Positions 27,897 through 36,600 of a stretch of DNA of 64,000 bases are shown here, one piece after another. This DNA is from Thalassomonas viridans (GTDB lineage: Bacteria; Pseudomonadota; Gammaproteobacteria; Enterobacterales; Alteromonadaceae): assembly GCF_000948985.2 (NCBI RefSeq), contig NZ_CP059734.1, positions 682,001 through 746,000 on the forward strand. Direction: 5' to 3'. The translations under genes were made by a program, and so were the position numbers. Below the pieces are notes generated by a model. It saw only the letters and a program-made list of their open reading frames with translations, was not told the origin of the DNA and did not search any database. Each line of letters starts with the position of its first letter. Position 1 is the stretch's first letter.

Positions 27897-28323
27897 AGTG
27901 AATTCCTCATTTATCTGGATCAAAAGCAAATTCACGGTACTAAATTCGTGACTATAGTGGGTGCTTTATAAGATGTGCGGCTTTGCTCGTGGGATGACAG
28001 GCTCAAATTTAAGGTAAAGAAAACATGATGGAAATAATTAAACTGGCTACGGCTATATTGAGGCTAATGATAAAGTTGTGGATATTTAACCGATTGATAA
28101 TAAAGTATAAATGAGATAGGGTTGAAAAATGATATTAGCCGGAAATATCATTGCCTATTGGTGATAGCTGGAGTTAGGGATAATCTGGTTTTTAACGAAA
28201 TTCATCCATAGCCGTAACTGTGCTGATAGGCGCGTGCATTACAGACCGAATTGTCGGTGTGGTAATAAAGAAAGCAGTTGGTAAAGTGTCAGGCTTTTTC
28301 GAAAAGCCACAGATGGAGAAAAT
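27897..28323. other. Intergenic spacer
   Basis: About 430 bases, AT-rich, between divergent genes. Nothing convincing beyond the expected promoters. Confidence 0.3.
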
Positions 28324-28518
28324 ATGAAGCGTTTTGAATATAAGGTTATTGATTCAAAAGATGTTGAAACTGCCGGATTGTTTAGAGGCAGAAAGCGTGA
28401 AGATGTAGAAAAATATCTCAATGCTTTAGGCGCTCAAGGATGGGAAGTTGTCAATGTCGATTTTCGTGAGCTGGAAGGGGGGTTAGAGTTTGCCGGGATT
28501 ATGAAAAAAGAAGTTTAG
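28324..28518 (+). CDS. DUF4177-like small protein
   Basis: 64 residues: MKRFEYKVIDSKDVETAGLFRGRKREDVEKYLNALGAQGWEVVNVDFRE. The FEYKV opening, the LNxLGAQGWEVV core and the short beta-rich tail are those of DUF4177, a small cytosolic family of unknown function. A GGAG site lies 7-8 bases before the ATG. Stand-alone. Confidence 0.8.
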   Translation: MKRFEYKVIDSKDVETAGLFRGRKREDVEKYLNALGAQGWEVVNVDFRELEGGLEFAGIMKKEV

Positions 28519-28604
28519 TTGTGGTGAATTGCTGTTGTAGCTGCTAGCTATCTGAAAATCGGGGCATGCAAGTTCCTTCTCGAAAACATTGGCAGCCCCT
28601 GCTC

Positions 28605-28637
28605 TTTGAAATAAAACAGCCTCACCCAAAGAGGCAG
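28605..28637 (-). terminator. Terminator of the DUF5690-like gene
   Basis: Read on the minus strand, GCCTC tttgggt GAGGC is followed by TGTTTTATTT just after the end of the membrane-protein gene. Confidence 0.65.
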
Positions 28638-28651
28638 CCCTATTAAAATTA

Positions 28652-29950
28652 CTACCCCAGCTGTGGGTTCAACCTTAAAGGTTTTACTACCTTGTGATGA
28701 AAATACCAGGCCGACACTAATACCAGGCTGCAACCGGTTATGCTGATCAAATATGAACTGTTGATCATAAAGTCTAGCCAGCTGAGCTTTACATCAAAAA
28801 AGCTCTTGTACAGTAAAATACCGACACTGCCGGCGTATCCCATGGCATCGGCGAGATAAATCAAAAAGCCGGCGTTCCCCTTGTCGTTAATCACCGACAA
28901 CATGCGGTCAAACAGCAAACAGTTAAAGGGGATATAGGCCAGGTAAATGCCGGTAGAATGGATGATCATCCATGCCTGCCCGGACAAATAACAGAACTGG
29001 TAAGCCAGGGTGCTCAAGCCGATAACGGCAATGCCGGTAAAAATAAAGCCGTGGTTGGCCATAAAGGCGCGCATATTGTTTTTCACAAACATCAACAGGC
29101 CCAGGGTCAGCAAAATGAAAAGCGAGGTATAAAGAGCCGCAGTGGAAAATATTGCCGGTGTATTGCCAAAGCCTAAGCTTGTCCATAGTTCGGCAGCAAA
29201 GTTATCGGTGTAATCCCGGATGCCGGTTAATAACATATAGGTGAAGATCAGGGCGATCAAACCCGGGGCGTATTTAGTGAAAAAGGCCATACGGGCTTTG
29301 CCGTCCATAGGCTGGCGTTCATGCCGTGCGGCTATATCTTGCGCTGAAGGTTTGGGGATTTGCATTAAAAAGAACACAGAGATAAACAAGGGCAGGGTGA
29401 ACACTAAGCCGGTAATGGCCGGCATCCAGAATTCGGTGATGTCATGGCTGAGCATTAACCATTGGCCCACGGTTTTTACCACCCCGGAAGAGACGATAAA
29501 GCTGACGCTCAAACCGGCGCCTAAAATCTCTGATACCCGCCGCCCTTCTAAAAAGCTGAACACCAGGCCCCAGATCATGCCAAGGGGCAGGCCGTTTAGA
29601 AATAAGGTTAATAATTTCCAGTCCGGCGGCACCATGGCAAATAATACCAGGGCAAGTTCCGCTGTCATTACCAGGGTTAAAATTGCCAGTGCCCGGCCGC
29701 CGGCGTTCATTTCCGAGATCACCTTAATGCCGATAAATTTGGACAGGGCATAGCCGAGTACCTGCGCCAGGATCAGTGCGGTTTTGAAATCTATGCCGTA
29801 AGAAAAATCCGCCATGCCCTCATAATTGCTGGCGGTAAAAGGCTTGCGAAAGGCATACATGGAAAAATATGTCATAAAGGCTGCCATGGTTGCATAAACC
29901 GTAAACCACAGCGTGCTGCACTGGCTTAACCACAGGGGAATTTTTTTCAT
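28652..29950 (-). CDS. DUF5690-like 12-TM membrane protein (MFS-like)
   Basis: 432 residues with about twelve TM segments and an MFS-like layout. The start has YATMAAFMTYFSMYAFRKPFTASNYEG, reminiscent of organophosphate:Pi antiporters (FRKPF). Other blocks are NGLPLGMIWGLVFSFLEGRRVSEILGAGLSVSFIVSSGVVKTVG and YIPFNCLLFDRMLSVINDKGNAGFLIYLADAMGYAGSV. I tentatively place it in DUF5690. It is divergent from a PhnZ-like oxygenase gene 212 bases away, which suggests a transporter for a phosphonate or similar organophosphorus compound (inference). Confidence 0.7.
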   Translation of the reverse strand: MKKIPLWLSQCSTLWFTVYATMAAFMTYFSMYAFRKPFTASNYEGMADFSYGIDFKTALILAQVLGYALSKFIGIKVISEMNAGGRALAILTLVMTAELALVLFAMVPPDWKLLTLFLNGLPLGMIWGLVFSFLEGRRVSEILGAGLSVSFIVSSGVVKTVGQWLMLSHDITEFWMPAITGLVFTLPLFISVFFLMQIPKPSAQDIAARHERQPMDGKARMAFFTKYAPGLIALIFTYMLLTGIRDYTDNFAAELWTSLGFGNTPAIFSTAALYTSLFILLTLGLLMFVKNNMRAFMANHGFIFTGIAVIGLSTLAYQFCYLSGQAWMIIHSTGIYLAYIPFNCLLFDRMLSVINDKGNAGFLIYLADAMGYAGSVGILLYKSFFDVKLSWLDFMINSSYLISITGCSLVLVSAWYFHHKVVKPLRLNPQLG

Positions 29951-30162
29951 AACCTGCTCATGTCATTTTAAAGTGCGGTTAGCTTAACGGAACTTTATGA
30001 CAGAAATGTTGTGGTCTATACCAATTCGTTTGTGAAACTTTTATGACGAACTTTGCCTGTGGCTTGTACGGGGGAGATAACTTAAATAGACTAAAAATCA
30101 ATTTGGTCTATACCAGCGGAGTGTTGATTTAGTTTAAAGCTAACCTGGGACGCAAGCTCGTT

Positions 30163-30714
30163 ATGAACAATATTATTGAAGAAATTGAATCACTTTATCT
30201 GAATTACGGCAGCCAGTCTTATGAGGAAAAATGTACCCAGCTGCAACACGCACAGCAATGCGGCACCCTGGCGCTGGAGCAGGGCTTTGACGATGAACTG
30301 GTGTTAGCGGCTTTTTTACATGACATAGGCCATTTTGTTGCCCAGCGCGATAAAGCTGCCGGTTTTACCGATTTCGGCCATCCGGCACACGATGATATCG
30401 GCGCTGAATTTCTGGCGAAAAATGGTTTTTCTGAGCGTATTGTTATGCTGGTAAAGGAACATGTGAAGGTAAAACGTTATCTGGCGGCCATACAACCGGG
30501 TTATCTTGAGCAGTTATCTCACGCCAGCACGGTGACCCTGACACAGCAAGGGGGCGCTATGACTGCTAAAGAGGTTGAAAGCTACCGGAAAATGCCGTTT
30601 CTGGAAGATATCATTACACTGCGCAGGCTTGACGACAGCGGCAAGATGCCGCAAATGGCCTGTAAGCCCTTAGACTACTGGTTAGAGCAGATTGCTGAAA
30701 GGTTGAATTTGTAA
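30163..30714 (+). CDS. PhnZ-like HD-domain mixed-valent diiron oxygenase
   Basis: 183 residues. The metal ligands expected for PhnZ-type oxygenases are all visible: His29, His53-Asp54 (LHDIGH), His76, His100 (KEHVKVKRY) and Asp157 (LRRLDD). Their spacing matches that recalled for PhnZ (H34, H58, D59, H80, H104, D161) to within one residue. Tyr20-Glu21-Glu22 sit where PhnZ has its Tyr/Glu lid. The segment YLEQLSHASTVTLTQQGGAMTAKEVESY is also characteristic. PhnZ cleaves 2-amino-1-hydroxyethylphosphonate to glycine and phosphate with O2. Here no PhnY hydroxylase is adjacent, so the substrate may differ (compare TmpB). Confidence 0.8.
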   Translation: MNNIIEEIESLYLNYGSQSYEEKCTQLQHAQQCGTLALEQGFDDELVLAAFLHDIGHFVAQRDKAAGFTDFGHPAHDDIGAEFLAKNGFSERIVMLVKEHVKVKRYLAAIQPGYLEQLSHASTVTLTQQGGAMTAKEVESYRKMPFLEDIITLRRLDDSGKMPQMACKPLDYWLEQIAERLNL

Positions 30715-30732
30715 ACTTTACCTTTAGCCTGG

Positions 30733-31587
30733 TTATTGGGCTTCATTTGAAGGATCTAACAACAAGCGCTTAGGCAGTAGTTCATGTTCAACAGTCACCA
30801 TAAGGTTATAGCTTAAGCCTAAGTTTGCTAGTGCAACCGCATCATCACAGATAAATTCGTAATCTGTGTCCCATAGGTTGTCTCCTGGGATCCTGACTTT
30901 TTTATAGAAAGTTAATACCTGTTCCAGCCCTTGGTTAAATAAGAGCTCATTCCCGGTGAGGATGCCGGAAAGGGTTTTGCTCAGGTTAAAGTAATTGGCC
31001 TTATAACCTTGTTTGGGGGGCTTGGTGGCAAAGCTTTCAAGGGTTAGCTCTAGTAAGGATTGGCCCTGTGTTTTTTCAAGTAAAATGGCATGTTTGAGGG
31101 CATGGGCGTAGCGGTTGATGCAGGGCTCCATTTTCTTTCCGTTTTTACGATCTTGAAACAAAGTGGCAAGTTTTTGGGCAGTATCAAAATTGGCTGCTAC
31201 TAGAGAAAAATTAAAACCGTAAATACCATTGAGTTCATCAACATCAGACCAGCTGACGTAGCCCCATCGGGCTCGGGTTGCTTTTTCCGGTGGCAGCTTA
31301 TCCCCGACATAGTCAGGATCATCTCTATCGTAGGCCATACGGAAGCTTTTCTTAATACATTTTGCCGCCGTGTTAAATTCATGTCTTACTGATGACAGGG
31401 GCTCTTTGTTTAAACATCTGGCTCTGCCAAGATCGGCATAGTCTATAGCGACGGCGGTATAAATACCCTGGATAGAAATATTTTTCTTCCGGTAATAACC
31501 TTCATCAGCCAGTTTTTGTTTACGATGTATGCTTTCGTGGGATTCATTCAGCCAATAATCTATTTGTTCTTGTTCGGGTTCATTCAT
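30733..31587 (-). CDS. Probable immunity protein (Imm49-like)
   Basis: 284 residues, soluble, helical, no signal peptide. It starts 8 bases inside the end of the PAAR-effector gene, the classic position of a cognate immunity gene. Features such as HRKQKLADEGYYRKKNISIQGIYTAVAIDYADLGRA and the C-terminal FICDDAVALANLGLSYNL resemble immunity family Imm49, whose members accompany polymorphic toxins. The family name is my best recollection and not certain; the neutralising role follows mainly from the overlap and synteny. Confidence 0.6.
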   Translation of the reverse strand: MNEPEQEQIDYWLNESHESIHRKQKLADEGYYRKKNISIQGIYTAVAIDYADLGRARCLNKEPLSSVRHEFNTAAKCIKKSFRMAYDRDDPDYVGDKLPPEKATRARWGYVSWSDVDELNGIYGFNFSLVAANFDTAQKLATLFQDRKNGKKMEPCINRYAHALKHAILLEKTQGQSLLELTLESFATKPPKQGYKANYFNLSKTLSGILTGNELLFNQGLEQVLTFYKKVRIPGDNLWDTDYEFICDDAVALANLGLSYNLMVTVEHELLPKRLLLDPSNEAQ

Positions 31588-32455
31588 TTTTAAATGTCTC
31601 CTCGATGGCTGATTTTAGCTTTTCAAAGTCTTCAAGTATAAATTCATCTATCATTTCAGTGATATCTCCAACGTCATCACGTTCGTACACTCGTACCAGA
31701 CCTTTATCCGTATTGGTGTGGGTTGATAGGTGTCGTTTATCACCGCCGGAAGCTTTTACTTCTTTCCACAAATCTATTTCATCTTGGGTGTAAGGGCCGC
31801 CCTGGCGGTTGGAAGGCTCATCTATTTTTTTATGTTTTCTCCTGCTCATTAATTTTGCTCTACTTTTATTTTTGTGTTTAGAGCATTGTTTATATCCCTC
31901 GTTGTTTTTCGCTATTGCTGTGCTGTTTTTATTACAACCTTTGGATTCAAGTTCGGTTAATATGCCAGAGTTATCTTGTGCCATATCATCAGGGCCGTGG
32001 TAACGGTCTATATATCTGGGATCTGTTTTAAGTCCCAGGCGCTTTTTCGCTTGTATCATACCTGCCTTGCCCAGAGCTTCGCCGGGTGAGCGGGTATTTA
32101 TTAATGCGCCTGCCAATGTATCTTTAAAGCTATTAAAGTTTGTTGTTTCAACAGGTACACTGGCACTATCGCCAATCAGCACAGTCGGGTTACCCTCTGT
32201 TATTTTACCGCCATGGGCTGTGCCGTCCCCCAGCCGTGCTGCTCCTTTACCGTTGATAAATACCCCGGTTGAACCTTGTGTAATTTTGTCTGGCGGCCCG
32301 ACACAAACCAGCGTGTCGCCGATACGGGCGGCGGGTAGATTGCCAATCAGAACATTCGGTGAGCCGTTGACGATGGGGCCACCAATATGAGGCACATTGC
32401 CGGTTACTTTCGGGCAAAGATGCATATGGGTTACGGTTGCTGCGGGTAATGCCAT
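31580..32455 (-). CDS. PAAR-domain effector with C-terminal PD-(D/E)XK-like nuclease toxin
   Basis: About 291 residues. Residues about 1-95 are a PAAR cone that tips the type VI spike: MALPAATVTHMHLCPKVTGNVPHIGGPIVNGSPNVLIGNLPAARIGDTL ... GSTGVFINGKGAARLGDGTAHGG. A linker carries QAKKRLGLKTDPRYIDRY. The toxin part begins YHGPDDMAQDNSGILTELESKG: an Asp followed by E-S-K fits the D...(E)xK core of restriction-endonuclease-fold toxins. The tail is Lys-rich. A TTG start 21 bases upstream also has a GGAG site. No type VI structural genes are present in this window, so it is an orphan effector served by an apparatus elsewhere. Confidence 0.8.
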   Translation of the reverse strand: MALPAATVTHMHLCPKVTGNVPHIGGPIVNGSPNVLIGNLPAARIGDTLVCVGPPDKITQGSTGVFINGKGAARLGDGTAHGGKITEGNPTVLIGDSASVPVETTNFNSFKDTLAGALINTRSPGEALGKAGMIQAKKRLGLKTDPRYIDRYHGPDDMAQDNSGILTELESKGCNKNSTAIAKNNEGYKQCSKHKNKSRAKLMSRRKHKKIDEPSNRQGGPYTQDEIDLWKEVKASGGDKRHLSTHTNTDKGLVRVYERDDVGDITEMIDEFILEDFEKLKSAIEETFKNE

Positions 32456-32864
32456 TTGAAATCGTCCCTGTTTCAAGTTGACTCCGCATATCTGCGGTTA
32501 AAAAGCTAAAAATACTTAGGTGGCTAAGCTTTTGTATTATTTTCCAAAGCTATAGTTTGTAGAGTAAACCAAAGAGAAATAATCGACCAGGAATAAAACA
32601 TGATTTCACCAGCCTGGTTTAGGTCATAGGCCGCTATTTAGTAGAAGATTTTTCGTAGATATTACCGGCACCTGCGAGTAATAACGCGTAATATTTTTTT
32701 CTGTGAATTCTGCTACATTAGTTTACAGGAGTTATTGCTTCTCCATGGTTTCGGACCGTCTGTTTAGTGCCCGCCTCTTTGTTGTATGGATACCTAGCTA
32801 ACCCTGTATTACACGTATTTTTATCCCGTGAATTTTTAATACTTTCAATGGAAGGGAAGAGATT
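32456..32864. other. Intergenic spacer
   Basis: About 410 bases between divergent genes (effector and PEP-CTERM protein). AT-rich; no supported feature. Confidence 0.3.
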
Positions 32865-33422
32865 ATGAAGCGTAAATACTTAAATCCAGCACTGATATTA
32901 CTGATTTTGTTTGTAACCAGCCTGGCGGGTAAAGCCTATGCCGGGTTAATTGTCGGTGAACATTATACCGATGCCTCAGGCACCGCCTGGGAGTATGTCG
33001 GCTCTTATGACTTGGCACAAGGGCCTGGCTGGCAGGATGTTAACAGGGAAGCGGAGCTAAAGCCTTATAACGGTCTAGAAGCCGCCGAGCTGCTTTTTGG
33101 CGTGCTCGATGCTGGTAATGAATATGCTATCAGCTCCAATGTTTTCCGGGAATCCGAAACTTATGAGGTTAACCACCTGGCCTGGTATGACGGGGTTATT
33201 TCCTATATTCATGAAAAGAGCGAATCTTTGGCTGCCGATAAACATAATGACGGCCTTTACAATGTGGAAGGGGACTTTTCTGCCTATATCTCCGACCGGG
33301 GCGTGGTCGGGGAGCATATCAATCATGTTTTTAAAACGGTAGACCTTCCCGAACCTTCAACCCTGATGATCTTTATATTGGCTTTAGCCGGGTTGGCTGC
33401 CCGTCGCTTTAAGCTCAGTTAG
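32865..33422 (+). CDS. PEP-CTERM sorting-domain protein
   Basis: 185 residues. Signal peptide PALILLILFVTSLAGKAYA. The body includes GTAWEYVGSYDLAQGPGWQDVNREAELKPYNGLEAAELLFG, a small extracellular motif seen in several PEP-CTERM proteins. It ends with a canonical sorting signal: LPEPSTLMIFILALAGLAARRFK. GGAAGGGAAG lies ahead of the ATG. Separated by 179 bases from the adhesin operon and probably independent of it. Confidence 0.85.
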   Translation: MKRKYLNPALILLILFVTSLAGKAYAGLIVGEHYTDASGTAWEYVGSYDLAQGPGWQDVNREAELKPYNGLEAAELLFGVLDAGNEYAISSNVFRESETYEVNHLAWYDGVISYIHEKSESLAADKHNDGLYNVEGDFSAYISDRGVVGEHINHVFKTVDLPEPSTLMIFILALAGLAARRFKLS

Positions 33423-33601
33423 CATTTTAAGCACGAAAAGTTGAAAAGTCCGAGCTGTGCGTACCGGAATTAATATTTACTATACTGGTTAAGCATCCGA
33501 AAAAGGTATAGCCGCCAGGACTACAGGTTTTAATCCTCTGTTTCGGCAGTTGCGAACTGCCAGGTTAGCAGGGATGAGCAAATGATTAAGGAGCTTGTTT
33601 C

Positions 33602-36600
33602 ATGGAAGAAGACAAAATGTCAAAAAATGCTCATAACCCCGATAGCAGAGAACAGAGCAGCTCCGTCCCGGACGAAGAATTATTGCCACAGTCCGGTGAG
33701 TTTATCGCGCCGGAGACTGTGCCGAATCGGGTAAAAGCCACCGAAGCAGGATTGGAAGAAGGCACTGAGGCAACTCCTGCTGTTACCGAAGCTAACCTTG
33801 CCGAAGAAAACCTGACGGCCAATGAAATTTCAGCACTTCAGGATCTGATCGAGTCCGGCGACGATTTAGAGCTGCCGGATACCACGGCAGGGGGCCTGAC
33901 CGGCAATGAAGGCACCGGTTTTGTTACCTTAAACAGAACCGGGGATGAAACCCTTGCCCGTGCAGGTTATGACACCGCAGGGCAAGAAAATACCTTATTG
34001 CCAAGAGGTGATCTCCTGCAAGACACCTTACAACCCACCGTCACCCAAAGCGATGAAAACATCGGCGAAGAAGAGCAAACCCTCACAGGAAATGTGCTTG
34101 ATAATGACAGTGACGCCGACGATGTCTTAACCGTGCAGTCATATACCCTGGCCGGTGATGCCAGTGTTTATGCCGCCGGGCAAACGGCAAGCGTGGAAGG
34201 GGGCAGTCTAACCGTAAACAGCGACGGCAGCTATAGTTTTATTCCGGCAAACAACTGGAACGGTACTTTGCCGGTTATCAGCTATGCCACCAATACCGGC
34301 GCAACCGATACCTTAACCCTGACTTTGACCCCGGTTTCCGATCTCAGTGACGGGGACGAAGCGGTAAGCACCAACGAAGATACCGCCGTCAGCGGTAACG
34401 TCCTGGCCAATGCTGGCAGTGAAGACGGCATTCCCGAAGTGATCAGTTTTACCGTGTCTGATATCAATTTTGCCGCAGGCACGGCGGCCACCCTGGAGCA
34501 GGGAATATTAACCATCAATCCTGACGGCAGTTATACCTTTATTCCCGGTGATAACTTTAACGGTGATGTACCGGTTGTAACCTATAGCGTTTTTGACGGC
34601 ATAAACACAGAGACTTCCACCTTAACCATAGAGGTGCTGCCGGTTTCAGACCTCAGTGACGGGGATGAGTCGGTTATTACCAATGAAGACACTGAGGTCA
34701 GCGGTAATGTCCTTGCCAACGCCGGCAGTACGGACGGCATACCGGAAGTCACAGGTTTTACCGTTTCCGGCACCAGCTTTGATGTGGGCACCGCGGCCAT
34801 ACTTGAGCAGGGAGCCTTAACCGTTAACAGGGACGGCAGCTACAGCTTCGTGCCAAGCGATAACTTTAACGGCGATGTACCTGTTGTGGCCTATACCGTG
34901 TTTGACGGTATAAACACAGAAACCTCCACCTTAACCATAGAAGTGTTGCCGGTTTCCGATCTGAGCGATGAGGACGAGTCGGTAAGCACGAATGAAGATA
35001 CTGCCGTCAGCGGCAATGTGTTGGACAACGCCGCCAGCAGCGACGGTATACCCGGAATCACTGATTTTTCCGTAGCTGGTATTAGTTTCGGCGCCGGCAC
35101 CACAGCAACGCTTGAGCAGGGGGCATTAACCCTGAATTCCGACGGCAGTTATACCTTTGTGCCAAGTGATAATTTTAACGGCGATGTGCCTGTAGTTACT
35201 TATACCGTGTTTGACGGCATAAACACCGAAACTTCCACTTTAACCATAGAGGTGCTGCCGGTTTCGGATCTCAGCGACGGGAATGAGTCGGTAAGCACCA
35301 ATGAAGACACCGCCGTCAGCGGTAATATCCTGAATAACGCCATAAGCAGTGACGGCACACCTGAAATCACAGGTTTTAGCGTTGCCAATACCAACTTTGA
35401 GGTAGGCACGGCAGCTGTACTGCAGCAGGGGATATTAACCATTAACAGCGATGGCAGTTATATTTTTGTGCCGAGCGACAATTTTAACGGCAATGTGCCT
35501 GTGGTCACTTATACCGTATTCGACGGTATCAATAACGACACCTCAACGTTAACCATCAACGTTACCCCGGTTTCAGATCTAAATGACGGCAATGAATCGG
35601 TAAGCACCAATGAAGACACGCCGGTAAGCGGCAATGTGCTGGCTAATGCCGGTAGCAGCGACGGCACACCGCAAGTCACAGGTTTTAGCATATCCGGCAC
35701 CAGTTTCTCCATCGGCTCTACCGTGTCGCTTGAACAAGGTTTGCTAACCCTTAACAGTGACGGCAGCTATCACTTTATTCCCGCCGATAACTTTCACGGT
35801 AACGTGCCGGTTACCACTTACACCGTATTTGACGGTGTTAATACCGATACTTCCACCTTAACCATTAATGTACTTGAACTTAATGCCGAGCCTGTGGCTG
35901 AGGATGACAGTTTCAGTGTTAATCAGGGGGAAACCGTGACCGGTAACGTCATCAGCCATGATGACGGTGACGGCATAACCGACATTGAGCCCGATGGCGT
36001 TGATCTGACCGTCAGCCAGGTCAACGGTATTGATTTAATATTTGGCGTCGATGGCTTCGCCGAAGTGGATATTCAGGACGGCACCTTACGTATCAATGCC
36101 CAGGGGGATTTCAGCTATAGCAATAGCGGCTTTGTCTTAGGGTCAAATCCGCCGGATTTTACTTATACCTTAACCAATGGCACAGACAGCGATACCGCCA
36201 CTGTCACCATTAACGTCCTTGATGCGGCCCCGCAAGCCAATGATGACCGCAACTATGTCCTGCTGCAACAGACGGATGACGGCAAAGCCGACGGTAACAG
36301 CGTCAGGGGAAATATTATCGATGACGAGCTGGCAAGCTCCGGAGATCGGGCCGATACCTCGCCGGACGGCGTAGTGATCCTCAGCCGGGTCCAGTTTAAC
36401 GATACCTGGTATACCTTTGGCGTTGACATGAACTCGCATGAAATTGCCACGGATTACGGCACGTTAACGATTTTTGCCAACGGCCAGTACCTGTTCGAAC
36501 CGCAAGACGGCATGGATATGCCGGACGGGCGTCAGGAGCTGGTGTTCAACTATGAGATTATCGATGGCGATCTTCATGAGCCGGAAACGGATACCGCCAC

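Noticed and set aside
34340..35884. Adhesin repeats as an assembly artefact
   Set aside because: Copies differ at many positions while keeping the same period and frame, as expected of real protein repeats.
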